Shown here one piece after another: positions 33,358 through 43,127 of a stretch of DNA of 64,000 nucleotides. The stretch is from Dyadobacter pollutisoli (GTDB lineage Bacteria; Bacteroidota; Bacteroidia; Cytophagales; Spirosomataceae), in the NCBI RefSeq assembly GCF_026625565.1, contig NZ_CP112998.1, positions 3,226,501 through 3,290,500 on the forward strand, in the 5' to 3' direction. Both the position numbers and the translations under genes were made by a program. The stretch's first letter is position 1. Each line of letters begins with the position of its first letter. The notes below the pieces were generated by a model, which saw nothing but the letters and a program-made list of their open reading frames with translations, ran no database searches and was not told the origin of the DNA.

Positions 33358-34827
33358 TTAATAACCTGGATTCTGATCCGTCGGAGCAATATCCGGATTG
33401 TTGTCAATCTCCTGTTTAGGAATAGGCATCAGAAATACGGTACTTGAAATATCAAGACCTTTGGCCTCCTTGATGATCTGCTTTGCTGTTCCCGTTCTTA
33501 CCAGGTCATACCAGCGCTTTCCTTCTACCATAAACTCATAAGCCCTTTCTTTGAGAACAAGATCGCGAAATGATGACTTCGTAAGGCCATCCAAAGTGAA
33601 ATCTACCGGAGAGGGGCTGGCCGGGGCATAACCATAAGCGCGTCGATGAACCATGTTGAGCCGTTCCAGGGCCTGTTGATTGGGTGCCGCTCCGGCCTGG
33701 CTAGCCGCCTCAGCATAGATCAACAGGACATCTGCGTACCGGTAAATAGGGAAATCGTTACCGTGGGCAATTCCGGTAGGGGCCGCCGAATCCTTGAATT
33801 TACCGAATCGTATTGGTTGTGTCGCTCCATTGGGGACGATAACGCCCTGTTTGTTGGGCCCCGCTGTATAGAGATTGAAGCTTTTTCTGAGATCAGCCTC
33901 CGGCCAATCGCGTAATAAGGGATAGTTCGGAAATCCGAAAAAAGTCCCGAATCCGTTGCTCGCCCACTGACTGTTGTTGAGATGATAAAATTGGGGTAGC
34001 CCCGAGCCTCCGGCCACGGACCGCTGGAATTTAATCGAAAATACTTCCTCGGTTGACGTTGTCACATCTGCCCCGAAAACTTTTTCGAAGTCGCCAGGCT
34101 GCTTGACGTTTACCAGCGAGTAAGCCTGAGAACCTATCACCTCCTCTGCTTTATCCCTCGCTGCTGCCCACATTTCACGTGTGAGATATACGTCGGCAAG
34201 CATTGTTTTGACCGCTCCGGATGTGGGCTTACCGATGATGGACTGCGTTAAAGGCAGACTGGCTTCGGCCAATTTCAGATCAGCAATTATAAGCGCATAA
34301 ACATTTTCGATGCTTTCCCGCTTACCACCCAGACTGTTCAAATTTTCCGTCGGCTCTGTTCTGATGGGTACACCTCCAAAAAGCTTTACTAAATTGTAAT
34401 ATGCCAGAGCCCGAAGAAAATAGGCCTCGCCCAGTAGCTGCGTTTTTTGAGTTTCATCCATCGAAATCGGTGGAACATATTTCAATACCCGGTTGGCTGC
34501 ATCGATCGTTTTGTAAAAACCCGTCCAAAACCCATCTGTCACAGAAATGATCGAAGTCGAGATTTGGTATTGCGACATGGGTATGTAAAATCCCTGCCCG
34601 GACGAATAATCTTCCAGCGCAGTGGTATGCACCAGGTAACGGAAACCGTACATGGTAGTCCCATGCAGTGTTCCGGAGATTGCAGTTACCGCCGAGTTGG
34701 CATCAGCTGCTGTTTTGTAAAAATTATTACTGGCCAGTAAGCTTTCAGGATTTTCATCCAGCAAATCCCGGCATGAAAAGGTTAAGAAACTAACCGTAAG
34801 CAGAGCATATAATGTTATTTTTTTCAT
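33358..34827 (-). CDS. SusD/RagB family nutrient-binding lipoprotein
   Basis: A 489-residue surface lipoprotein: signal peptide with lipobox Cys in TFSCRDLL, then TPR-like helices (LLGEAYFLRALAYYNLVKLFGGVP is the classic SusD segment, here in part), and a C-terminal RagB domain ending IPKQEIDNNP. SusD proteins cap the SusC channel and bind the glycan. It lies 23 bases after SusC and 25 before the sulfatase, forming one operon. Confidence 0.93.
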   Translation of the reverse strand: MKKITLYALLTVSFLTFSCRDLLDENPESLLASNNFYKTAADANSAVTAISGTLHGTTMYGFRYLVHTTALEDYSSGQGFYIPMSQYQISTSIISVTDGFWTGFYKTIDAANRVLKYVPPISMDETQKTQLLGEAYFLRALAYYNLVKLFGGVPIRTEPTENLNSLGGKRESIENVYALIIADLKLAEASLPLTQSIIGKPTSGAVKTMLADVYLTREMWAAARDKAEEVIGSQAYSLVNVKQPGDFEKVFGADVTTSTEEVFSIKFQRSVAGGSGLPQFYHLNNSQWASNGFGTFFGFPNYPLLRDWPEADLRKSFNLYTAGPNKQGVIVPNGATQPIRFGKFKDSAAPTGIAHGNDFPIYRYADVLLIYAEAASQAGAAPNQQALERLNMVHRRAYGYAPASPSPVDFTLDGLTKSSFRDLVLKERAYEFMVEGKRWYDLVRTGTAKQIIKEAKGLDISSTVFLMPIPKQEIDNNPDIAPTDQNPGY

Positions 34828-34850
34828 GATTGATTGCTTGAAAAGAAGAG

Positions 34851-37800
34851 TTAGAAGCCTAGGCGTGCGCCGACAGTATATGTTTTGGCAGTTGGATAAC
34901 CGGTTTGGTCGATGCCCATTGAGATCGAGTTAGCCCCGCCCAGCGTATTCACTTCCGGATCGTACCAGCTATACTTCGTAAAAGTGACCAGGTTCTGTCC
35001 GCTTACATAGAGCTGAGCACTACGCACCCATTTGATATTCAAACGATTCGCCGGGATATTGTAGGCCAGCTGGATACTTTTCAGTCTCAGGAAAGATCCA
35101 TCCTCAATAAAGCGGTTGGACTCTTTGAATGAGGTGCTGGCGCTGATCTTTGGATATTTGGCAGCAGGATCCGGACTGGCTGCCACCCAGTGATTGTTGT
35201 AAACATCTCTGATCTGATTTTCGCCGAAGTACATACTACTTGCTTGGTTGGTCAGGTTGGCATTAAAAATATCACCCCCCTGTTTGCCCAGCCAGAACAT
35301 ATTCAGACTAAAATCCTTGTATGACATGTTGCTTCCAAAGTTGTAAAGAAAGTCAGGATTTGGGTCACCAATAATAGTCTTGTCTGCAAGGGTTAGCACA
35401 TTGTCCGCGTTCAAATCCTTGTACTTAATTGCACCCTTTTCGTTGAGGCCATCTTCAAGATACCCATAGAAAACCCCGATCGGCTGACCGACACGTATCA
35501 GGTTTACAGCCACTGATAATGGTTGCTGGAGTGCTGTCCCAAACACATCGCTCCCGCCTGCCAGTTTGAGTACTTCGCTTCGGTTTCGTGTAATGTTTAG
35601 GTTCAGGTCCCATTTAACCGATTTCGAATTGATGATATTGGCGTTCAACCCCAGCTCGATTCCACGGTTACGAATCTGGCCGATATTTTGAATGGTGCTG
35701 GTGTATCCTGTAGACTGTTGAAGCGGGACAGTTGCCAGTAGATCTCTGGTATTTTTTAGATAATAATCGAATGTAAGCGAGAAGCGGTTTCTGAGAATGG
35801 CCAGGTCAAGACCGGCATTGAATTGAGCCGTTGACTCCCATTTTAGATTTGGATTAGTCAGCTGCGCCGTGGTCAGTTGCCCTACATAAAGTTGATCATT
35901 GTAAACCGTATTGATCGGGCTTAACGTAAAAAGTGTCTGATAGGGAGATAGTGCCGTGTTACCCGTCACGCCATAGGACAGGCGAAGTTTCAGGTCCGAA
36001 ATGGTCCTTAAATTCTGGGCGAAGGGTTCATCAATCACCCGCCAGCCGAAAGCTGCGGAAGGGAAATATCCCCATTTGTTATTGGCCCCGAAGCGTGAAG
36101 AGCCATCGGCCCGCATGCTGGCTGTAAACAAATACCGGCTTTTGAAGGCATAATTCGCCCTGGCCAGATAGGAGAAAAGGACCCATTTGTACGAAGTGCT
36201 GGTGGGTATGCCTGGATTGCTTCCCACCCCAATGTTTTCAGATCCAAGCCCCTCATAATTAAAACCCGTAGCGCTTGCAGAGAACGATCTGCTATTCTCC
36301 TGCTGATAAGTGACTCCGCCCAGTAGGGTTAGCTCGTGGTCTTTGGCAAGTTTGGGAATATAAGTAGCGGTATTTTCATTCAGTAAATTGAAACGGTTAG
36401 CGTAGGTAATGTTGGCAGAACCATTTGGTGTGGTAGTGATCACAGAAGGCGAGTACAAATCGCCTCTCATGGAGCTATTTTCTATACCGACCGATGATCT
36501 CAAAGTCAGATTTTTTACCGGCTGATAACTAAGGGCCATGCTGCTGAGGATATATATTTCATTGTTCTTTTGCTTTCTGGCCTCGGCTAGCGCCAGAGGA
36601 TTTTCCAGGCTGTTTGGGCTAAATGCATAAGGTTTAATAAAACTATAATTTCCTGCTTCATTTCGGGGCGTGATAGTTGGAGGCGATCCAAGCGCCGCAG
36701 AAACGATTGTGCTTCCTTTCTGGCCATTGTCGGCCAATAACTGCGAACGATTTGTATTAGTCAGCACTGCATTGTACATCAACCGTACCTTATCCCCTAA
36801 CCTCTGATTGAGGTTCGCACGAAAACTCTCCCGGTTGTAGTTGGATCCCCGAATGATCCCCTGCTGGCCAAAAAAGTTTCCAGAAAGCGCGTACTGTGTA
36901 TTTTCACTCCCGCCTGCAACCGAAAGAGCGTGATTTTGCATGGGTGCTTTTCGAAAAATTACATCCTGCCAATCTGTTCCCTGGCCAAATCCGCTGATCT
37001 GCGAAGAGGTAAAATACGGCGCTACACCATCATTGACCGCACGCTCGTTAGCCAGCGTTGCAAACTCTTGCGCATTCATCAGGTCAAGTTTTTTGTTAAC
37101 CTGCTGGACGGCATAGTAGCTGTCAATAGTTACCTGGGGTTTCCCAACTTTCCCCTGCTTGGTTGTGATCAAAATAACACCATTTGCCCCTCTCGAACCG
37201 TATATCGCAGTAGCCGATGCATCTTTTAAAACCTCCATTGATTCAATCTCATTCGGGCTGATTGCATTTGGCGGCCCCGATAACGCAAAGCCATCCACGA
37301 CATAAAGTGGCTCGTTGCTGCCCTGCAATGAATTCCCGCCACGGATCCTGACACTTAATGTAGTACCTGGTTCGCCTGAATTTTGCATAACCTGAACCCC
37401 GGGAGAACGCCCCTGCAGGCCCTGCACAGCGTTCATGGTGGGATAGGCAGTTAGTTCTTTGGCCGATACTGAGCCGACGGAGCCTGTGATGTCGCTCTTT
37501 TTGACAGTACCATACCCGACAACGACTATTTCTTCAAGCGTTTTATCGTCAGGTAAAAGTTGAACATCAATCACCGAGCGGTTGCCCACTGCCACTTCCT
37601 GAGACGTGTAACCTACCAGGGAATAAACCAGGATGTGATCACCAGATTCCGGCAAGCCCAACTGATAGCGCCCGTCCACGTCCGTAGAAATGCCCCGGGT
37701 ACTTCCCTTTAACAAAACATTCACCCCTGGCAGGCCCTCTCCTACCTCACTGGTCACACGTCCGCTGACAACCTGGTCAGCTTTCGAACTATTTAGTCTC

Positions 37801-38249
37801 AGTGGATTAAGGTCAGCCGCGGAGGCTGCTCCCTCAGAACCAGGGGTTGCACCTAAGCCGTCCGAAATCATCATCACACTGGTTGTAAGCTTTTTTTCAA
37901 TGCGTTGACCCGAAATAAGATATGCCCCGTCCTTTACTTTCCGATATTGAAGTCCGGTGTTTTTTAAGATGGACTTCAAATTTTCTTCCAGGTTCTTTTT
38001 CTGATTGATGACATCGCCAGGGACCGTTATACCTTCCACCAGCTGATCTCCGTAGAGTATATCTACGCCGAAGCGAAGTTTGAGATCTTTCAGTACATCC
38101 GTCAGCGGACGCGCGGAATTTGCAGTCGATTTGGGCACAGAATGCTCATCCTGCGGAGTAAATAAGGGCATAGAAGTAGCTAGTTGACCGGAAATGGCCA
38201 GACAGGCTACCAGTCCCAAAGCCGGGAAGCTAGTAGATTTAAAACACAT
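34851..38249 (-). CDS. SusC/RagA TonB-linked outer-membrane transporter with STN domain
   Basis: A 1132-residue transporter. After the signal peptide there is an STN (secretin/TonB short N-terminal) domain (about 45-115), a CarboxypepD_reg-like domain (about 163-235), a TonB box region EEIVVVGYGTVKK, a plug (RIRGGNSLQGSNEPLYVVDG), and a beta-barrel ending in TVGARLGF. STN-bearing transporters signal through an anti-sigma FecR, and FecR and sigma genes lie directly upstream, so substrate binding should induce the operon. Confidence 0.95.
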   Translation of the reverse strand: MCFKSTSFPALGLVACLAISGQLATSMPLFTPQDEHSVPKSTANSARPLTDVLKDLKLRFGVDILYGDQLVEGITVPGDVINQKKNLEENLKSILKNTGLQYRKVKDGAYLISGQRIEKKLTTSVMMISDGLGATPGSEGAASAADLNPLRLNSSKADQVVSGRVTSEVGEGLPGVNVLLKGSTRGISTDVDGRYQLGLPESGDHILVYSLVGYTSQEVAVGNRSVIDVQLLPDDKTLEEIVVVGYGTVKKSDITGSVGSVSAKELTAYPTMNAVQGLQGRSPGVQVMQNSGEPGTTLSVRIRGGNSLQGSNEPLYVVDGFALSGPPNAISPNEIESMEVLKDASATAIYGSRGANGVILITTKQGKVGKPQVTIDSYYAVQQVNKKLDLMNAQEFATLANERAVNDGVAPYFTSSQISGFGQGTDWQDVIFRKAPMQNHALSVAGGSENTQYALSGNFFGQQGIIRGSNYNRESFRANLNQRLGDKVRLMYNAVLTNTNRSQLLADNGQKGSTIVSAALGSPPTITPRNEAGNYSFIKPYAFSPNSLENPLALAEARKQKNNEIYILSSMALSYQPVKNLTLRSSVGIENSSMRGDLYSPSVITTTPNGSANITYANRFNLLNENTATYIPKLAKDHELTLLGGVTYQQENSRSFSASATGFNYEGLGSENIGVGSNPGIPTSTSYKWVLFSYLARANYAFKSRYLFTASMRADGSSRFGANNKWGYFPSAAFGWRVIDEPFAQNLRTISDLKLRLSYGVTGNTALSPYQTLFTLSPINTVYNDQLYVGQLTTAQLTNPNLKWESTAQFNAGLDLAILRNRFSLTFDYYLKNTRDLLATVPLQQSTGYTSTIQNIGQIRNRGIELGLNANIINSKSVKWDLNLNITRNRSEVLKLAGGSDVFGTALQQPLSVAVNLIRVGQPIGVFYGYLEDGLNEKGAIKYKDLNADNVLTLADKTIIGDPNPDFLYNFGSNMSYKDFSLNMFWLGKQGGDIFNANLTNQASSMYFGENQIRDVYNNHWVAASPDPAAKYPKISASTSFKESNRFIEDGSFLRLKSIQLAYNIPANRLNIKWVRSAQLYVSGQNLVTFTKYSWYDPEVNTLGGANSISMGIDQTGYPTAKTYTVGARLGF

Positions 38250-38260
38250 AAATTAAGAGA

Positions 38261-39271
38261 TTAAAGAGGTTGTTGTGACAGAAGCACCTTGTCTTCTTTT
38301 CGGGTGATTTTAATGTTCAGGGCTTCTGCAATGATTGATAAAAGCTCCTCCCCGCTCTGCGACGGATAAGCTCCTGATATGGTCAGCGCAGCTACTTCGG
38401 GATCGGTAATTTCAAGGTTCATTCCAAAACTTTCCTGAAAAAGGAAGGTAATTTCGCGCAGGGAAGTTTCCTCAAATACGTAACGATGATCACGCCAGGC
38501 AGCATAGTTGGCAGGTTGCGTGACCGGCTTTAGGTTGGCATTTCCATTTTTCTTCAAGTCAACCAGATCGCCCGGTTTTAAAGTAACCTGTTTGGCAGGC
38601 TGACCCGCCTGCCGATAATGAAATTCTACCTTCCCTTTTTGCAACACCACTTTCGTGCCACGCGGTCGGGCAAATAATGTGAATTCTGTTCCCAATACTA
38701 CCACATCAGCCGCATTGTCCGTTTTTACGACAAACTGCTTGTGATCAGCTGTATGTGTTACTGAAAACAGCGCTTCCCCTTCCAGCCAGACTTCCCGATT
38801 TTTTGTACCAAAGCCGAATCGCGGAACCCGAAGCATTGAATTCGCATTTAATGTCACCTGGCTACCATCAGAGAGGGTAACGATTCTTGTCTGACCATAA
38901 TGCGTTGAATAGGTCTGGTTCAACAATTGCTTTTGGAAAACAAATAGACCGACAATCAATACAATTGAGGCTGCCAAGCCCAGAAGAGACCGGTTACGCG
39001 TAAAAAATCCGGATACCGGAAGGGCCGAACCCTGTTCTGCAAACGCTTCTTCTGAATGTACATGGACGATAAAATTGTGATAACGGTTGAGTGCAGACGC
39101 ATTGTCTGCAACATATTGCAGATTAGACTTTTCCCACTCTTCCAGCCATTCATAGAACAATTCCTCGTTGGCTGAATTCCGACACCAGTCATCAATCTGC
39201 TGACGCTGCAGAATGGTCACCTTTCCCGCAAAAGAGTCCAAAATAAGTTGTTTGTTAATCAGATCTCGCAT
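38261..39271 (-). CDS. FecR-family anti-sigma factor
   Basis: A 336-residue single-pass membrane protein: a short cytoplasmic part that binds sigma (QQIDDWCRNSANEELFYEWLEEWEKS), one membrane helix (about 92-110), the FecR domain (YSTHYGQTRIVTLSDGSQVTLNANSMLRV, here in part) and a C-terminal DUF4974-like domain (YVFEETSLREITFLFQE). It should hold the sigma factor until the STN domain of the partner SusC gives a signal. 11 bases separate it from SusC. Confidence 0.93.
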   Translation of the reverse strand: MRDLINKQLILDSFAGKVTILQRQQIDDWCRNSANEELFYEWLEEWEKSNLQYVADNASALNRYHNFIVHVHSEEAFAEQGSALPVSGFFTRNRSLLGLAASIVLIVGLFVFQKQLLNQTYSTHYGQTRIVTLSDGSQVTLNANSMLRVPRFGFGTKNREVWLEGEALFSVTHTADHKQFVVKTDNAADVVVLGTEFTLFARPRGTKVVLQKGKVEFHYRQAGQPAKQVTLKPGDLVDLKKNGNANLKPVTQPANYAAWRDHRYVFEETSLREITFLFQESFGMNLEITDPEVAALTISGAYPSQSGEELLSIIAEALNIKITRKEDKVLLSQQPL

Positions 39272-39328
39272 GATTCAATTGGCCTTTTTAGATAGACACA
39301 TCGGTTACTTAAAACCCTTAAACGTTGA

Positions 39329-40000
39329 TCAAAAAAATTCATAAAGTGACCACAAGAAGACTTGAAACCAACGGCCTTTCAACAATTCCCGCAATGCGTG
39401 ACTGGCCAGCCTAATCTGCACTTCGATCGTGCGGACAGACAGACCAAGTTCACTGGCAATTTCACCATACTTCATTCCATCAAACCTGTGCATCAGGTAA
39501 ATGCGCCGTCTTTGTATGGGCAATGACTCGATGGCTTTCTCTACATCACGATACAACTCATCATATTGGGTGATCGAATCGGGTTGATGCGCTTGGCCAG
39601 TCGCCTGATACTGAGCCTCCTCCAAGGATACGTCGCGTCCAAAAGTCTGCCGGACGTAGTTATACGCCCTGTTACGCACGGCCTTGTAGAGGTAGGCGCG
39701 ATAGGAGCTGGTAATGGTGGCAAATATTTGCTGCTCATAGAACTGACAAAAAATATCGGCAACCAGATCCTCCGCAACCGCTTTTGATCCAACAAAACGC
39801 ACCGCATGACTACACAGGGCAACATAATGTTGGCGGAACAGTAGTTCACAGGCAAGGCCAGCATTGGTCTGACAAGTCTTGCGAATAAACAGTTCTTTAT
39901 CCGAAGCGATGGGCCACTGACCATCCGGTGATATATCCATAGGTTCAAATGGCAGCGGTTCGGTGGGTGCAGAGAGCTTCGAAGAACTGGGTAATTGCAT
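39329..40000 (-). CDS. RNA polymerase ECF sigma factor (FecI-like)
   Basis: About 223 residues from the ATG at 40000; a TTG at 40036 would add 12. Region 2 (LLFRQHYVALCSHAVRFVG... AEDLVADIFCQFYE) and region 4 (IESLPIQRRRIYLMHRFDGMKYGEIASELGLS) are clear. The chain ends in a very hydrophobic tail (FQVFLWSLYEFF), also seen in the second sigma factor of this window. With the adjacent FecR and STN-type SusC it forms a cell-surface signalling system. Confidence 0.92.
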   Translation of the reverse strand: MQLPSSSKLSAPTEPLPFEPMDISPDGQWPIASDKELFIRKTCQTNAGLACELLFRQHYVALCSHAVRFVGSKAVAEDLVADIFCQFYEQQIFATITSSYRAYLYKAVRNRAYNYVRQTFGRDVSLEEAQYQATGQAHQPDSITQYDELYRDVEKAIESLPIQRRRIYLMHRFDGMKYGEIASELGLSVRTIEVQIRLASHALRELLKGRWFQVFLWSLYEFF

Positions 40001-40125
40001 GTTCGTAAGAATTAACCATTTGCAGACCAATTGCAAATCTAAATTTAAGACAAATTAGTCTTGGAAAACCCTTAAACCAAACAGGATATTTTTTATAAAA
40101 ATTAAAACAAGCCAAATAATTACAT

Positions 40126-40242
40126 ATGACAGTCTTTTTGATCAGCAGGTCAGGAATCCATTACATACCCATGACGCATGGCATGACGATCGGTGACTTA
40201 GCGCAATACCTGAATGGTGAGGAGCAGCTCCTTTATCGTTAA
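40126..40242 (+). pseudogene. Remnant of a DUF1343 (NamZ-like) gene
   Basis: A 38-codon frame contains the segment HYIPMTHGMTIGDLAQYLNGE, whose HGMTIG-LA--NGE pattern is typical of DUF1343/NamZ exo-muramidases (about 400 residues). Nothing else of the family is found around it, so this is a small fragment left after deletion. The rest of this 278-base gap holds the ArsR-type repeats and no other gene. Confidence 0.5.
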
Positions 40243-40264
40243 GGAATAAAAATTTGATAATTAG

Positions 40265-40309
40265 GTAAGTTAAAACTTACGTGTTTACTTTGCGTAACTT
40301 TAAACTTAC
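40265..40309. promoter_or_regulatory. Two palindromes, probable ArsR-type operators
   Basis: GTAAGTT-AA-AACTTAC at 40265-40280 is a perfect 7+7 palindrome, and GTAACTT-TA-AACTTAC at 40294-40309 is the same element with one mismatch, 29 bases away. They end 5 bases before the start of the SRPBCC gene, whose operon includes an ArsR-family repressor, so autoregulation is likely. Confidence 0.7.
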
Positions 40310-40314
40310 CTATC

Positions 40315-40749
40315 ATGCAAAAAGTAATAAACCATGAATGGTTCTATCCACATGACCCAGAAACCGTCTGGACTTACCTCACTGATTCCGATCTGATGAA
40401 GAAATGGTTAATGCCCAATGATTTCAAGCCGGTGGTTGGCCATCAATTCAGTTTTACGGCTCTACCCAGACCTCAATTCGGATTTGACGGAAAAATCCAT
40501 TGTGAAGTATTGGAAATCATTCCTTTGAAACGTTTGTCGTATAGCTGGAAAGGGGGCTGGCGGGGAAAAGTGAGCCTGGATTCCAAAGTAACCTGGACGC
40601 TGACGCCAAAAGAAGGAGGAACTATGCTATCGCTGGAACACAGTGGCTTTAAAGGATTTAAAAATGTTATTCCTTACCTGGTAATGAACAAGGGCTGGGA
40701 AAAGATCAGCAAAAGAATTTTTATGCATTTAGTAAAGCAGCCGCTATGA
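40315..40749 (+). CDS. SRPBCC (AHSA1-type) domain protein
   Basis: A 144-residue protein with the START-like fold of the AHSA1/CalC group: it begins VINHEWFYPHDPETVWTYLTD (in part), with DFKPVVGHQFSF and TPKEGGTMLSLEHSGF later on. Such proteins bind hydrophobic ligands in a deep cavity; most have no known ligand. The stop overlaps the next start (ATGA), and pairing with an ArsR regulator is a common arrangement in many bacteria. Confidence 0.85.
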   Translation: MQKVINHEWFYPHDPETVWTYLTDSDLMKKWLMPNDFKPVVGHQFSFTALPRPQFGFDGKIHCEVLEIIPLKRLSYSWKGGWRGKVSLDSKVTWTLTPKEGGTMLSLEHSGFKGFKNVIPYLVMNKGWEKISKRIFMHLVKQPL

Positions 40750-41078
40750 ATGCAAGGCTCGATGTATTTCAGGTAGTCGCCGATCCAAGTCGGCGACATA
40801 TGTTGCTTTTGCTCTCGCAGGGAGGAATGACGATTAATGCGATTGCTGAAAACTTCGAGATGAGCAGGCCCGCCATCTCCCAACATGTGAAAGCACTGCA
40901 TGAAGCTGGGTTCATTACGATTGAGGATTCAGGACGGACGCGTTATTGTCGGATCAAAAAAGATGGCTTTGAACACCTTTTGGAATGGATTAATTACTTT
41001 GATCAGTTCTGGCAGGAGAAAATGCAAGATCTGGGCGCCTTAATGGCAAACCAGCATGAACACAATACACCATCCTAA
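40746..41078 (+). CDS. ArsR-family winged-helix transcriptional regulator
   Basis: A 110-residue regulator: VFQVVADPSRRHMLLLLS, then the helix-turn-helix INAIAENFEMSRPAISQHVKAL (in part) and the wing IEDSGRTRYCRI. No obvious Cys metal site (CxC in the recognition helix) is present, so it is a non-metal ArsR type. It is translationally coupled to the SRPBCC gene and probably represses the operon through the two palindromes upstream. Confidence 0.9.
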   Translation: MNARLDVFQVVADPSRRHMLLLLSQGGMTINAIAENFEMSRPAISQHVKALHEAGFITIEDSGRTRYCRIKKDGFEHLLEWINYFDQFWQEKMQDLGALMANQHEHNTPS

Positions 41079-41149
41079 CCTAAGCATCATAAGGTCCTTG
41101 TTTGGGAACGTTGCAGATGGCCCCTACATGGACTGGCGACAGTGTCAGT

Positions 41150-41189
41150 AGTTTCTGCCTTCCTCAAGGGAACAAAGAAGGCAGGAACT
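41150..41189. terminator. Hairpin between convergent ArsR and DJ-1 genes
   Basis: A 13-bp stem with one G-U (41150-41162 with 41177-41189) encloses a 14-base loop between two convergent genes. There is no clear T-run, so it is a likely but not certain terminator. Confidence 0.5.
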
Positions 41190-41209
41190 ACAGGTTACCG
41201 ACCCTGCAT

Positions 41210-41779
41210 CTACTGCGCCATGAATTCCGCTTTATTGAGACAGGCAAAGACTTCGCGATAAAACTCGGGGTGCGATTGCCAGGTCTGGCCGGTTATGATA
41301 TTTCGATCACGAACTGCCTCTTCGGTGACATACGTGCCGCCACCCATCTCAATTTCAGTCCGCACATGTTCGTAAGCGGTCAGTTTTCGGTTGTTGGCCA
41401 GTCCCGCTGTAACCAGGATCTGGATACCGTGGCAGATGGCCAAGACCCATTTGCCCTGTCGGTCAAACTCGCGGACTATTTCCAACAGCGCAGCATGGTT
41501 GCGCAGGTATTCGGGAGCCCGGCCGCCCAGTAGCAGAATAGCGTCATAGTCGCCTACCACCACTTCCTCAATCGTCAGATCCGCAGCCAGACAATAGCCG
41601 GGCCGCTCCACATACGTATCCCAACCCGCTTCAAAGTCGTGCATCACCAGGTGAAGCCTGCGTTTGCTAGGAGCTGCAATCACGGCAATGTCTCCTTCTT
41701 CCTGAAAGCGGTGAACGGCATAGAGGGTTTCATAACTTTCGCCACCATCCCCGGTGACGATCAATATTTTGCGATTCAT
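41210..41779 (-). CDS. DJ-1/PfpI family protein
   Basis: A 189-residue protein of the DJ-1/PfpI fold: RKILIVTGDGGESYETLYAV (in part), the acidic turn before LLLGGRAPEYLR, and the nucleophile elbow AICHGIQIL with the reactive Cys. Members are glyoxalases, deglycases, hydratases or chaperones. A second protein with the same GGRAPEYLR and CHG motifs lies at 55268, in an oxidoreductase operon. It appears monocistronic. Confidence 0.88.
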   Translation of the reverse strand: MNRKILIVTGDGGESYETLYAVHRFQEEGDIAVIAAPSKRRLHLVMHDFEAGWDTYVERPGYCLAADLTIEEVVVGDYDAILLLGGRAPEYLRNHAALLEIVREFDRQGKWVLAICHGIQILVTAGLANNRKLTAYEHVRTEIEMGGGTYVTEEAVRDRNIITGQTWQSHPEFYREVFACLNKAEFMAQ

Positions 41780-42055
41780 GGCAAAAAGGATTTAAACATG
41801 GAATACTAATTGAGTCATTTATTTTGCTAAACATCCAAAAGTCACCACCGGGTGCGTCCTACCTTGATTGAATATCAAATCTTTCAATACAATTTCTCAG
41901 GATCCAGATAACAAAGTAACAGAGGCCTGAAAAATTTGCCCATGAACTTGTCAGTCATGTCTAAGGGTGCAAATTATATGGCCCAGGCACAATTTTTGTA
42001 TGTAGTTGAGTCGCTCAATGTCAGCACTTTATATGTATATTAATCGTACTGCACC

Positions 42056-42481
42056 ATGTATTCTCTACCACTTATGTTGGCGTATGCCATTTGCACGGGT
42101 GTCGTGAATGATACCCTGCAAACACCCCAAACAAAGTTCGCCTCGGTTGCCGATAAAACGCCTGTTAAGCGTCATGCGGGGTATTTCTTCGCGCTCCGGA
42201 CTGTGCCTCTTTCGCAGGAGCAATATGTTTTCTCTGCTGATCAGCTCAAAAAAGGGATTTATATTCAAGGCGATAAAAGTGTGGTGGTTGGCCACACAAT
42301 GACCGTCAGGACATCAAAAGGCTTTGATATGTACTTTTCGGGATCGGATTACAATGTTGTTCTGGCTATTAAGGAAGCGAGGCGGGTTGATGACGCAACG
42401 ATCTCGTATAAGGGTACAATGTCAGTGCAACATGGGGCGGAAAAGCAGCGGTTCGCTGTACATGGTTTTCAGCAGGACTGA
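42056..42481 (+). CDS. Hypothetical protein
   Basis: A 141-residue frame starting MYSLPLMLAYAICTGVV, a possible short signal or membrane segment, followed by a small beta-rich-looking domain (QYVFSADQLKKGIYIQGDKSVVVG; in part). I do not recognise a family. It has its own upstream gap (276 bases without visible genes) and no close operon partner. Confidence 0.5.
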   Translation: MYSLPLMLAYAICTGVVNDTLQTPQTKFASVADKTPVKRHAGYFFALRTVPLSQEQYVFSADQLKKGIYIQGDKSVVVGHTMTVRTSKGFDMYFSGSDYNVVLAIKEARRVDDATISYKGTMSVQHGAEKQRFAVHGFQQD

Positions 42482-42637
42482 CGGCCCGAATTCCGGCTAG
42501 CGGCAACGGCCGTTCCGGTAACTTACATGGAAAGGCCCTACGCGGGCCGCCCAACGTGGGTCGCCCGTAAATTATCCGGAAAGTTTTGAGGGGATTTATA
42601 TAAATTGCCTTATTAACTTATCCAAACGCCTTTCCGC

Positions 42638-43060
42638 ATGACACATACTACCTCCAACCCAAAGATCCACGAAGGCCGTAATCTTAAAAGATTTCGAGAA
42701 ATGCTCGGTGTCAAACAAGATTTTTTGGCCTTTGAGCTCGGCGAAGACTGGAACCAGCAAAAAATCTCCCTGCTAGAGCAAAAAGAAAAGATCGATTCCG
42801 ACATTCTGGAACAAGTTGCCGCGGTTCTTAAAATCCCTGCTGAGGCGATTCGGAATTTTGATGAAAATCAAGCCATTAATATCATTTCGAATACATTTCA
42901 CGACCAGTCAACAGGTGTGAATGTTCATCCAACATTCAATATCAATCCCATTGAAGAGATCAGGAGATTGCATGAGGAGAAGATGGCTCTTTATGAGCGG
43001 ATGTTGGCGGAGAAGGATGAGATGATGGGGCGGATGGAGCGGTTGGTTGGGGGGAGGTGA
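42638..43060 (+). CDS. XRE-type helix-turn-helix protein with C-terminal coiled coil
   Basis: A 140-residue protein: an N-terminal helix-turn-helix (about 14-65; LKRFREMLGVKQDFLAFEL, then WNQQKISLLEQ) and a C-terminal helix (EEIRRLHEEKMALYERML) that looks like a coiled coil. This layout is common in Bacteroidota as a small regulator. It converges on the STAND NTPase gene and could regulate the defence-like module. Confidence 0.8.
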   Translation: MTHTTSNPKIHEGRNLKRFREMLGVKQDFLAFELGEDWNQQKISLLEQKEKIDSDILEQVAAVLKIPAEAIRNFDENQAINIISNTFHDQSTGVNVHPTFNINPIEEIRRLHEEKMALYERMLAEKDEMMGRMERLVGGR

Positions 43061-43127
43061 AGGGGGTATAACTCACTAGAACCTTGCAGAAAAGAACGCG
43101 AATATTGCCAAGTGAGACATGAGATTA

